A DNA stretch of 64,000 nt from DATAGZ01 sp036263455 (lineage in GTDB: Bacteria > Pseudomonadota > Alphaproteobacteria > Dongiales > Dongiaceae), in assembly GCA_036263455.1 (NCBI GenBank), contig DATAGZ010000021.1:62001-126000 (forward strand), in the 5' to 3' direction. The position numbers and the translations under genes were made by a program. This document shows, in pieces, positions 1-7,773 of the stretch (the first letter of the stretch is position 1; the number at the start of each line of letters is the position of its first letter). The notes under the pieces were generated by a model. It saw only the letters and a list, made by a program, of their open reading frames with translations. It was not told where the DNA came from and made no database searches.

Positions 1-2
1 GC

Positions 3-692
3 GGCACTTTTTATCCCGAGGGGCTCGCTCACAAGAACGAACTCGCCTATGCGAGCCGCCATCTGAGCTCGATCGAGATTAACGGCTCCTATTACTCGAG
101 CTTCAAGCCCGAGACATGGCGCAAATGGCGGGAAGAGACGCCCGAGGGTTTCGTGTTTTCCGTGAAGGCGTCGCGGTATGCCACCAACCGCAAGGAATTG
201 GCCCAGGCGGAACCCTCCATCGCGAAATTCATCGGGCAGGGGATAGGCGAACTGGGGGATCGGCTCGGCCCGATCAACTGGCAATTGGCGCCCACCAAGA
301 AATTCGTGCCGGAAGATGTCGAGGCGTTCCTGAAGCTGCTCCCTTCCAACGCGGGCGGCCGTGCGCTGCGCCACGCCTTGGAGGTCCGCCACGAGAGCTT
401 CCAGGACAAGGCGTTTTTCGCGCTCGCCAAAAAGTATAACGCCGCGATCGTCTTCGCCGATGACGACGTCTTTCCCGCCATCGACGAGCCCACCGCCGAT
501 TTCACCTATGCGCGCTTGATGCGGACCACCGAAGACCATCCGACAGGCTATAGCGAGGACGATCTGGTCCAGTGGGCGCGCCGCGCCAAGAGCTGGGCGA
601 AGAAGGGCGATGTCTTTGTCTATTTCATTTCAGGAGCCAAGATCCGTGCGCCGCACGCCGCTCAGGCCCTGATGAAACGCTTGGGACGCTAG
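3..692 (+). CDS. DUF72 family protein (5' end missing)
   Basis: The reading frame is open from the first bases of the window to a TAG at 690-692, so this is the C-terminal part (about 229 codons) of a longer gene. It shows the typical DUF72 (YecE-like, TIM-barrel) pattern: GTFYPEG near the visible start, then EINGSYYS, VFSVKASRY, a GPINWQLAP stretch, ALEVRHESF and a YARLMRT segment near the end. Biochemical function of the family is not established; structures suggest an endonuclease-IV-like barrel. The first internal ATG (153) would remove conserved family sequence, so the true start lies upstream of the window. The next gene, rho, has its own promoter. Confidence 0.85.
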   Translation, partial: GTFYPEGLAHKNELAYASRHLSSIEINGSYYSSFKPETWRKWREETPEGFVFSVKASRYATNRKELAQAEPSIAKFIGQGIGELGDRLGPINWQLAPTKKFVPEDVEAFLKLLPSNAGGRALRHALEVRHESFQDKAFFALAKKYNAAIVFADDDVFPAIDEPTADFTYARLMRTTEDHPTGYSEDDLVQWARRAKSWAKKGDVFVYFISGAKIRAPHAAQALMKRLGR

Positions 693-777
693 CAGGAGTT
701 CGCGCCGAGGCGTGCTTGTGTTCAACTGGCGGAGAAGCGTGAGCGCCCTGCATTGTTTCGGAAGCCCGTCTGAATCA

Positions 778-806
778 TTGACAAGCCCTGCGCGCCTCGC
801 TAGGCT
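778..806 (+). promoter_or_regulatory. sigma-70-type promoter upstream of rho
   Basis: A perfect -35 TTGACA (778-783) is followed by a 17-bp spacer and a -10-like TAGGCT (801-806). Transcription would begin near 812, leaving a leader of about 38 bases before the ATG at 850. This placement argues against starting Rho at the upstream ATG/TTG codons near 712. Confidence 0.6.
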
Positions 807-849
807 CCATACTTCATCCGCCCGTACCGGGCCCTTTCTCATATCAGCG

Positions 850-2130
850 ATGACCATGACCACCCCTCAAGACATGAATCTGCAAGACCTCAAGCGCAAG
901 ACCCCTGCCGAGCTCTTGGAAACCGCCGAAAAACTGGAAATCGAAAACGCATCGGCGTTGCGCCGCCAGGATATGATGTTCGCGATCCTGAAAAAGCTCG
1001 CCGAGAACGATATCCCGATCAATGCCGACGGCGTGGTCGAAACCCTGCAGGACGGCTTCGGTTTCCTGCGCTCGCCCGAGGCGAATTACCTGCCCGGGCC
1101 GGACGATATCTATGTCAGCCCCAGCCAGATCCGCCGCTTCGGCCTGAGGACTGGCGACACGGTCGAGGGTCAGATTCGCGCGCCCAAGGAGGGGGAGCGG
1201 TATTTCGCCCTTCTCAAGGTCAACAAGATCAATTTCGAGGATCCCGACAAGATCCGCCATCGCATCAATTTCGACAATCTTACGCCGCTCTATCCCGACG
1301 AGCGTCTGAAGCTCGAGATCGAAGATCCGCGCATCAAGGACAACACCACGCGGGTCATCGATCTCATCGCGCCGCTCGGCAAGGGTCAGCGCGCCCTGGT
1401 TGTCGCTCCGCCGCGCACCGGTAAGACGGTCATGCTGCAGAATATCGCCCACGCGGTCGCGAACAATCATCCGGAATGCTACCTGATCGTGCTGCTGATC
1501 GACGAGCGACCCGAAGAAGTCACCGACATGGCGCGTTCGGTCAAGGGCGAGGTGGTCTCTTCGACCTTCGACGAGCCGGCGTCCCGCCACGTCCAGGTCG
1601 CCGAGATGGTCATCGAAAAGGCCAAGCGTCTCGTCGAACACAAGCGCGACGTGGTGATCCTGCTCGATTCGATCACGCGGCTTGCGCGCGCCTACAATAC
1701 GGTCGTCCCTTCATCGGGCAAGGTTCTGACCGGCGGCGTGGACGCCAATGCCCTGCAGCGCCCCAAGCGCTTTTTCGGCGCGGCGCGCAACATCGAGGAG
1801 GGCGGCTCGCTGACGATCATCGCCACCGCCCTGATCGATACCGGTTCGCGCATGGACGAGGTGATCTTCGAAGAATTCAAGGGCACCGGCAATTCCGAAA
1901 TCATCCTGGACCGCAAGGTTTCGGATAAACGCACCTTCCCGGCAATCGACATCACCAAGTCGGGTACGCGCAAGGAAGAATTGCTGGTCGACAAGGCGAC
2001 CCTCAGCAAGATGTGGGTGCTGCGCCGCATCCTCATGCCGATGGGCACGGTCGATGCGATGGAGTTCCTGGTCGACAAGCTCAAACATTCCAAGACTAAT
2101 AGCGATTTCTTCCAGTCGATGAACCAGTAG
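850..2130 (+). CDS. rho: transcription termination factor Rho
   Basis: Hexameric RNA-dependent ATPase/helicase that terminates transcription at Rho-dependent sites. The 426-residue product has the expected order: helical Rho_N domain (roughly 1-50), RNA-binding cold-shock-like domain (about 50-125, with GFGFLRSPEANYLPGPDDIY), then the RecA-type ATPase. Walker A is APPRTGKT (about 186-193), Walker B lies in VVILLDSITRLARAYN, and the Q-loop/R-loop region (KVLTGGVDANALQRPKRFFGAARN) is intact. I start it at ATG 850 because the result matches the normal Rho length and sits behind a promoter; the open frame extends upstream to 712 but that part has no family similarity. Nothing unusual for an alphaproteobacterial Rho. 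Confidence 0.98.
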   Translation: MTMTTPQDMNLQDLKRKTPAELLETAEKLEIENASALRRQDMMFAILKKLAENDIPINADGVVETLQDGFGFLRSPEANYLPGPDDIYVSPSQIRRFGLRTGDTVEGQIRAPKEGERYFALLKVNKINFEDPDKIRHRINFDNLTPLYPDERLKLEIEDPRIKDNTTRVIDLIAPLGKGQRALVVAPPRTGKTVMLQNIAHAVANNHPECYLIVLLIDERPEEVTDMARSVKGEVVSSTFDEPASRHVQVAEMVIEKAKRLVEHKRDVVILLDSITRLARAYNTVVPSSGKVLTGGVDANALQRPKRFFGAARNIEEGGSLTIIATALIDTGSRMDEVIFEEFKGTGNSEIILDRKVSDKRTFPAIDITKSGTRKEELLVDKATLSKMWVLRRILMPMGTVDAMEFLVDKLKHSKTNSDFFQSMNQ

Positions 2131-2345
2131 CGGGTTCTGCGAAGGCCGCTAGCGCGCGATTATAGAAGGCGAGGCTTACCCGGCTGCGGCGGACCGAAAG
2201 GTAGCGCGGTCTCGCGCGAACCCCACCAATAGCGTATGATGGTCCCCGATTCGATCCAAGATGCCGGCCAGGGAAGGCAATGCGATTATCGTAGCTATAG
2301 TGCGTTGGAAGAATGTGCCGCCGGCTCGATGCCGCACGTGATCTT

Positions 2346-2639
2346 TCACACCCGGAAATCGACCTGCGCCGGCGGCTGTAGCCGGAATCCATAGGCAGAG
2401 GCCGCGAACACGTAAGGCTCGATGGTCAGGCCGGGGTCGAGATATTCCTGGGCAATGTGCTGGGCAAGGAACGCCGCATGCGATGGGGCCGGCGCGACGC
2501 GCGGCGGGCTCCCTATAGTAGGCACGAGCGGAAATTCCGAAGCCGATCCATGCGAGGCGCGAGCCTGCCGGGCGCTGGAAAGATCTTCCCATGCCGTCGC
2601 GCCGGGCCGCTGGAGCCGGATATTTTCGACCGAAATCAT
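2346..2639 (-). CDS. small hypothetical protein
   Basis: A 97-residue product beginning MISVENIRL and containing AAFLAQHIAQEYLDPGL followed by a segment ending near AYGFRLQPP. The AFLAQ-x-IAQE plus AY pattern resembles a class of small uncharacterised alphaproteobacterial proteins that I recall but cannot name. No signal peptide or membrane segment. It lies between rho and the EAL-domain gene and is transcribed against both. The frame stays open to an upstream start at 2681; I prefer 2639 because the product then starts with a compact sequence, but no strong ribosome-binding site decides it. Function unknown. Confidence 0.5.
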   Translation of the reverse strand: MISVENIRLQRPGATAWEDLSSARQARASHGSASEFPLVPTIGSPPRVAPAPSHAAFLAQHIAQEYLDPGLTIEPYVFAASAYGFRLQPPAQVDFRV

Positions 2640-2756
2640 GGCTCGACTATAATCTGGTTCTAATGCCAGGGAAAGACGCATCTTCGTTAACCCTACGGCC
2701 GTAGATTTGCCTCGCCATTTTAACCCTTCTTAACGCACAGCGGCGACAGTGGAAGC

Positions 2757-4406
2757 ATGAAGGACGCGGCTGTTCAGGAGGAAAAGGAAAACGTCGCGGC
2801 GCTGCCCGCGCCATCCTGGGCGTTGGACGCGCTCTGCCAGGTGGGCGAGATTGCCTATCGCTGGAATCTTCACGACGACCAGATGAGTTGGTGGTCGCAC
2901 GGCCTTGCCTTCGGGGACTTCGCATGGCCCGACCGCGGCCACCAGATGATGAGCCGTATTCACCCCAATGACGTGCCGCGCCGCATGGAGGCATTGACCC
3001 AGCATTTCCAGGAGCTCGATCTCTATGAGTGCGAGTATCGGCTGCGTATGAATGACGGCACGTTTGTGTGGATTTTGGATCGTGGCCGGATGCAGGGTTC
3101 GTACCTTACCGGCCTGATGCGGGTGATCTCGACCCAAAAGGAAGCGGAGGAGGACCGGCTCGAGGCACAGTTGCGCGATCCGCTGACCCAGCTCATCAGC
3201 GTGCGGCGGTTCATCGAGGAGATCGAGCGGTTCGTCCGCCTCCGCCGCGCCCAGGACAATCTGTCCGGGCTTATGATCATCGATTACGCGCGAAGCGATC
3301 TCGTCAGTGATACATCCCTCATGGACAAGGCGCTGGCGGTGCTAGGTGCAGCGCTCGACCGGATCATGGCGCCGCTCGATGCCGCGACGCGCCTCGAACA
3401 TTGCCGGTTTGCGCTGCTCATCGCTTCGGCCGACCGGCAGCGCATCGAGGAATATGCACGCGCGCTGGCGCAGGCGGTGGGCGAGCTTGCCACAACCGTT
3501 TCGCTGCCTCAGCCCCTTTGGAAAATCAGGTTCGGCTCGTCGCTGTTTCCCGGCGAGCTGCATCGCCCCGAAGACATCATCAATGCCGCTCAGACCGCTC
3601 TGCAGAAGGCGCGCAGCCGGCACCTCGACCACGTGCACAACATGCCGGCCATTTCCGCGCACTACCTGATGGCTACCACCCACGCGGCGGCCCTGCGCCA
3701 GGCGCGCAGCGATGATCACCTTTGTCTCTTTTATCAACCCATTGTGCGGGCGAATGATTATTCGATCTGCCTTTATGAAAGCCTGCTGCGCCAGCGAGGC
3801 ACCAAGGGGGAGATCGTCAACGCGGCCCGGCTCATTCCCGATCTGGAATTGCTCGGCGACATGCGCTGGCTGGACTGCCACGTGCTCGATCTGGCCACCA
3901 GTACGTTGCTCGCCAGGTCGGACCTGACCCTGTCGATCAATATTTCCGGCCTTACGGTCGGCGACGCCAATTGGGCCCGCGCCCTGCGCTTCAACCTGCA
4001 ACGGCGACCGGACATCGCGCGCCGGCTCATCGTGGAGATTACCGAAACTACCGCGGTCGATGACGCCGAGGAAACACTGCGCTTTATCCGCCTGCTGCGT
4101 CATCTCGGCTGTCGCGTCGCCATCGACGATTTTGGCGCCGGCTTCACCTCTTTCCGCCAGCTGCGCGGCCTGCCGGTCGACATGGTCAAAATCGATGGCG
4201 AGTTTATCCGCGACCTGGAAACCAACACCGACCACCAGCTTTTCATCCGCCACCTCGCGACGCTGGCCCGCGAATTGAGCTTTGTGACCATCGCCGAATT
4301 CGTCGAGACCCCCCGGCAGGCAGCGCTTCTCCAGCAGGCCGGCATCGATTACCTGCAGGGCTATTTCTTCGGAGGGCCGCAAGCATTGGCGAGCGGCGGC
4401 GGCTGA
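2757..4406 (+). CDS. PAS / degenerate GGDEF / EAL domain protein
   Basis: Probable cyclic-di-GMP phosphodiesterase or sensor of 549 residues. A PAS-like region (about 25-130, ending in a PAC-type RVISTQKEAEEDR) is followed by a GGDEF-like domain that begins DPLTQL but has LEHCRF (213-218) where the GGDEF signature should be, so diguanylate cyclase activity is not expected. The C-terminal EAL domain has ESL (341-343) in place of EAL but keeps the catalytic set: NISG, EITETT, DDFGAGFTSF, VKIDGEFI, AEFVET and LQGYFFG. It is likely cytosolic, with no membrane segments. pyrD follows 15 bp downstream, with no functional link that I can see. Confidence 0.88.
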   Translation: MKDAAVQEEKENVAALPAPSWALDALCQVGEIAYRWNLHDDQMSWWSHGLAFGDFAWPDRGHQMMSRIHPNDVPRRMEALTQHFQELDLYECEYRLRMNDGTFVWILDRGRMQGSYLTGLMRVISTQKEAEEDRLEAQLRDPLTQLISVRRFIEEIERFVRLRRAQDNLSGLMIIDYARSDLVSDTSLMDKALAVLGAALDRIMAPLDAATRLEHCRFALLIASADRQRIEEYARALAQAVGELATTVSLPQPLWKIRFGSSLFPGELHRPEDIINAAQTALQKARSRHLDHVHNMPAISAHYLMATTHAAALRQARSDDHLCLFYQPIVRANDYSICLYESLLRQRGTKGEIVNAARLIPDLELLGDMRWLDCHVLDLATSTLLARSDLTLSINISGLTVGDANWARALRFNLQRRPDIARRLIVEITETTAVDDAEETLRFIRLLRHLGCRVAIDDFGAGFTSFRQLRGLPVDMVKIDGEFIRDLETNTDHQLFIRHLATLARELSFVTIAEFVETPRQAALLQQAGIDYLQGYFFGGPQALASGGG

Positions 4407-4421
4407 TCTTATAGTGGGGGA

Positions 4422-5465
4422 GTGACTGCTTATCGCCGCCTGCTCTGGCCATTGCTGCGCCGCCTCCCGCCCGAAGCGGCGCATGAATTGGCCCGGCTCG
4501 TCCTGCCCTGGTGGCCGGCCGCTTCAGTGGCTCCCGACCCCGCGCTCCGCCAGACACTATGGGGCCTCGACTTCACCCACCCGATCGGACTGGCGGCGGG
4601 CTTCGATAAGCGCGCGGACCTCTTCCCTGCGCTAAAGCGGCTGGGTTTCAGCTTCGTGGAGAGCGGCACCATCACGCCTTTGGCCCAGCGAGGGAATCCG
4701 CGCCCGCGCCTGTTCCGGGACGACCATGCGCGCGCGATCATCAATCGCATGGGTTTCAACAATCCCGGCATCGAAACGGCCGCCCGCCACCTCGCCCGGC
4801 GGAAGACCGGCATCGTCGGAATCAATCTCGGCAAGAATCGCGACAGCCGCGATGCGCTCGGCGATTACCGCGAGGGCGCGCGCCGGCTCGGACCATTGGC
4901 GTCCTACGTGACGATCAACGTCTCCTCGCCCAACACACCCGGCTTGCGCGACTTGCAGAAGGCGGCCTATTTGCGCGAACTCAGCCTGGCTCTTCGCCCT
5001 CTGCTGGCCGGAATCCCGCTTCTGGTCAAACTCACCCCGGATCTCGATCCCGGCCCTCTCGCCGATATCGCCGCGCTGGCGCGCCAGAAATTCTACGACG
5101 GGATCATTCTCGGCAATACGACACTCGCCCGGCCGCCGGGTCTCGCACTCGATTTCGCCGCCCGAGAAGGCGGATTGAGCGGCCGGCCTCTCTTCGACGC
5201 GATGATCGAAAAGCTACGCCTGCTACGCATGGCGAGCGGCGGCGAAACCGTCCTGATCGCTTCGGGCGGCATCATGAATGGCGAGGATGCTTATCTTGCG
5301 ATCCGCGCGGGCGCGCACCTCTGCCAGATTTATTCCGCACTGATTTTCGAAGGGCCGGGCATCGTTGCCGCCATGGCGGCAACTCTCGCGAAATGCCTGC
5401 GCCGCGATGGATTCACCCACCTTTCCGCTGCGGTCGGCGCCGATGTGCGACCGGCGTCCCGCTAG
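4422..5465 (+). CDS. pyrD: dihydroorotate dehydrogenase (quinone), class 2
   Basis: Oxidises dihydroorotate to orotate in pyrimidine biosynthesis and passes electrons to membrane quinone. The 347-residue length and the amphipathic N-terminal segment (LLWPLLRRLPPEAAHELARL) are typical of the membrane-associated class 2 enzymes. FMN- and substrate-binding motifs are present: GLAAGFDKR, VESGTITP, NRMGFNNPG, INLGKN and NVSSPNTPGLR, whose serine region provides the catalytic base of class 2, then LVKLTPDL and LIASGGIMNGEDA. It starts with GTG at 4422, directly behind a GGGGGAG tract. Confidence 0.96.
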   Translation: MTAYRRLLWPLLRRLPPEAAHELARLVLPWWPAASVAPDPALRQTLWGLDFTHPIGLAAGFDKRADLFPALKRLGFSFVESGTITPLAQRGNPRPRLFRDDHARAIINRMGFNNPGIETAARHLARRKTGIVGINLGKNRDSRDALGDYREGARRLGPLASYVTINVSSPNTPGLRDLQKAAYLRELSLALRPLLAGIPLLVKLTPDLDPGPLADIAALARQKFYDGIILGNTTLARPPGLALDFAAREGGLSGRPLFDAMIEKLRLLRMASGGETVLIASGGIMNGEDAYLAIRAGAHLCQIYSALIFEGPGIVAAMAATLAKCLRRDGFTHLSAAVGADVRPASR

Positions 5466-5495
5466 CTGGCGGAGCGCGCCCGGTCCACGGAACCG

Positions 5496-5789
5496 CTAAT
5501 GGCGATGGTTTTTCTCGTAGAGCGCCTTCTGTTCGGCGCTGGCCTCGCGTTGATACTTGGCCTTCCATTCCTCGTAGGGCATGCCATAGACGTGCTGGCG
5601 CGCCTCGGGATCGCTGAGCGTAACACCCCGCTGCTCGGCCGCCGCGCGCAGCCATTTCGACAGGCAGTTCCGGCAAAAGCCCGCGAGATTCATCAGGTCG
5701 ATATTCTGCACATCGGTCCGCTCGCGCAGATGGTTCATGAGCGTGCGGAAGGCAGCGGCCTCGATCTCGGTCTGGGTTCGGTCATCCAT
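5496..5789 (-). CDS. DUF1244 family protein
   Basis: A 97-residue protein matching DUF1244: FRTLMNHLRERTDVQNIDLM followed by AGFCRNCLSKW and the highly conserved HVYGMPYEEWKAKYQ. The paired cysteines and the surrounding helix suggest a small structured domain; its function is not established. The ATG at 5789 is preceded by a near-perfect AGGAGG, and the start overlaps the stop of the upstream ligase gene by 8 bases, so it is the last gene of a three-gene leftward operon with the GCS2 ligase and the N-formylglutamate amidohydrolase-like protein. Confidence 0.9.
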   Translation of the reverse strand: MDDRTQTEIEAAAFRTLMNHLRERTDVQNIDLMNLAGFCRNCLSKWLRAAAEQRGVTLSDPEARQHVYGMPYEEWKAKYQREASAEQKALYEKNHRH

Positions 5790-6918
5790 GGGTTTCCTCC
5801 TGGGTTTCTCTAAGTAAACCATCGACAACCGCCGCGAGCGCGTCCTCGCGCGAGGCGCCGGCGTTACGCGCCGAAAAGAAAGTGGCGCGCTGACGGTGGG
5901 CGCTGGTGCCGCGCGCGAGGATGGTCCGCGCATGCTCGACCTCGGCCAGGCAATCGAAGAAACGCGCATCGGGCGCGATTAGCTCCAGAATCTCCTCGAT
6001 CAGGCCGGCCATCGGGACAATGGCGCCACGGCCGAAATCCACCAACCCCTCGTCGATACCGTAGCGTTGGGCGCGCCAGCGATTTTCGTTGATCAGCATG
6101 GCGGCATACCGACGCCAGCGCTGATTGCCGCGACGCAAGCGATAAAGCATGCGTAGCAGGCAGCGGTACAGCGAGGCAATGCACAGCGCATCGGCGAGCG
6201 CCGTGCAGACATCGGTGATGCGCATCTCCAGGGTTGGGAAATGCACGGAGGGGCGAAGGTCCCACCACAATTTCGTACCGTCTTCGATGAGGCGCGGTCC
6301 GAGCAGTGCCTGAAGGTGGCGCTGATATTCGCCCCAGGAATCGAATATCTCCGGCAGGCCGGTCCGGGGTAATTCGTTGAAGACTGCCAGGCGGTAGGAT
6401 TTGAGTCCGGTATCCTCGCCCCGCCAGAAGGGCGAGGAGGTGGAGAGGGCGAGCAGGTGCGGCAGGAAATAGCTCGCCTGGCTCATGAGGTCGATGCGCA
6501 GCTCGGGATCCTCGAGCCCGACATGGACGTGCATGCCCGAGATCAGCAGGCGGCGCACCGGACCCTGCAAATCGCGCGCCAGCGTCGAATAGCGTTCGTT
6601 TTCGGTGTGGCGATGGCCTTCCCAGGCCGCGAAGGGATGGGTCGAGGCGGCCATCGGGCTGAGCCCATACTCCTCGCCCAGCGTGCCGAGGACGCGCCGC
6701 GCCTGGGCGAGCTCCGCGCGCGCCTGGCTGATGCCGCCGCAGACCGAAGTGGTCGCCTCGATCTGGGCGCGCATGAATTCGGGGTGAACTCGGCTTCCCA
6801 GCTCTTCGCGCGCGCGGTCAAAAAACTCGCGCGGTGGATCGAGCGCGAGATCGCGGCTCGTGCGGTCGACCAGCAGATATTCTTCCTCGATGCCGAGGGT
6901 GAAGCTGGGCTCGCTCAT
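5782..6918 (-). CDS. GCS2 family carboxylate-amine ligase (YbdK-like)
   Basis: A 378-residue ATP-dependent ligase of glutamate-cysteine ligase family 2, expected to join a carboxylate (often glutamate) to an amine; the physiological substrate is not known for most members. Family motifs: GIEEEYLLVD at the N-terminus, EFMRAQIEATTSVC, the metal/ATP region GMHVHVGLEDP, FNELPRTGLP, WWDLRPSVHFPTLEMRI and NENRWRAQRYG. It begins at ATG 6918, overlapping the stop of the preceding amidohydrolase gene in an ATGA junction, and overlaps DUF1244 by 8 bases at its own end. The arrangement implies translational coupling. Confidence 0.93.
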   Translation of the reverse strand: MSEPSFTLGIEEEYLLVDRTSRDLALDPPREFFDRAREELGSRVHPEFMRAQIEATTSVCGGISQARAELAQARRVLGTLGEEYGLSPMAASTHPFAAWEGHRHTENERYSTLARDLQGPVRRLLISGMHVHVGLEDPELRIDLMSQASYFLPHLLALSTSSPFWRGEDTGLKSYRLAVFNELPRTGLPEIFDSWGEYQRHLQALLGPRLIEDGTKLWWDLRPSVHFPTLEMRITDVCTALADALCIASLYRCLLRMLYRLRRGNQRWRRYAAMLINENRWRAQRYGIDEGLVDFGRGAIVPMAGLIEEILELIAPDARFFDCLAEVEHARTILARGTSAHRQRATFFSARNAGASREDALAAVVDGLLRETQEETHG

Positions 6919-7661
6919 GGATAAATATCGCGAAGGATCATGGCCATGCGCTCGGCCCATGTCCGGGCGTCCTCCGGCCGTGCGATCAGGTCCTGGCGCA
7001 CCTCGATCAGGCAGTGGGGCAGATCGTGGGTCTCGGCGTGACGTTCCATGGAATAGCCGTGCTCGTCGCGCCCCGAATAGGGTTGATTGTCGCCCACGCA
7101 GACGCCCTGGGCGCTGAGCGCGTCCATGAGCGGCGCGACCAGGCGCGCGTCGCGGTTCCACAGCAGGCCGATTTCCCACGGCCGGCGCGTTCCGCCCATT
7201 ATGGGGGTAAAGGAATGCAGCGACAGCACAGCGAGCGGTCCTTGCCGCTTGCGGGTCTCAATCGCCTGGGCGAGCGCCTTATGATAAGGCAGGAAAATTT
7301 CGTCCGCCCGGCTGCGTCGCTCGTCCGCGCTGAGCCCGCGATTGCCCGGGACGGCGATACCGTCGCTCTCCTGGGCGATGGAGCTCGGATCCTCCAGGCG
7401 GCGATTGCAATCGATCACCAGACGGGAATAGCGTGCAAGGAACAGCGGCGCATCGAGCAGATCGCTCAGGCGCTCGGCGAACGTGGCTATGCCGATATCC
7501 CAGGCGATATGCCGTTCGAGATGGGTGTCGTCCAGCCCGAGCGTGCCGAGACGTCGCGGGATGGCGCGCCCGGCATGGTCGCAGAAGAGAAGGAAACGGC
7601 CCTGTCCTTCCAGGTTCCTCGTGCAAAAGGGGGCCGGATCCTCGGACGTCAGGAGGGACAT
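6915..7661 (-). CDS. N-formylglutamate amidohydrolase family protein
   Basis: A 248-residue zinc-dependent amidohydrolase of the FGase family. Characteristic segments are FCDHAGRAIP (metal-binding H), RYSRLVIDCNR, LSLHSFTP and LIEVRQDLI. Classical members hydrolyse N-formyl-L-glutamate in histidine degradation. No hut genes are present here, and pairing with a GCS2 ligase points to an uncharacterised amide/peptide substrate. First gene of the leftward operon. A second, diverged family member lies at 62332-63210. The start ATG at 7661 faces the promoter of the DAHP synthase operon. Confidence 0.9.
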   Translation of the reverse strand: MSLLTSEDPAPFCTRNLEGQGRFLLFCDHAGRAIPRRLGTLGLDDTHLERHIAWDIGIATFAERLSDLLDAPLFLARYSRLVIDCNRRLEDPSSIAQESDGIAVPGNRGLSADERRSRADEIFLPYHKALAQAIETRKRQGPLAVLSLHSFTPIMGGTRRPWEIGLLWNRDARLVAPLMDALSAQGVCVGDNQPYSGRDEHGYSMERHAETHDLPHCLIEVRQDLIARPEDARTWAERMAMILRDIYP

Positions 7662-7730
7662 GGTTCACCCATGCCGTAAATGGGCCATCCGGTCAACGGC
7701 CCGGACGCGCGCCATGCGGACATTCTTATT

Positions 7731-7759
7731 TTGCACTTTGGGATGGGAATCCGTATAGA
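7731..7759 (+). promoter_or_regulatory. sigma-70-type promoter of the aroG-cysS operon
   Basis: TTGCAC (7731-7736), a 17-bp spacer and TATAGA (7754-7759) form a good -35/-10 pair just before the DAHP synthase start. Transcription would begin close to 7766, giving a very short leader before the ATG at 7774; part of the AGGCGGAG ribosome-binding sequence (7761-7768) would then lie at the extreme 5' end. Confidence 0.5.
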
Positions 7760-7773
7760 TAGGCGGAGCGAAC

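Noticed and set aside
712..849. Extended N-terminus of Rho starting at 712
   Set aside because: The extra 46 residues have no Rho similarity and the region contains a -35/-10 promoter.
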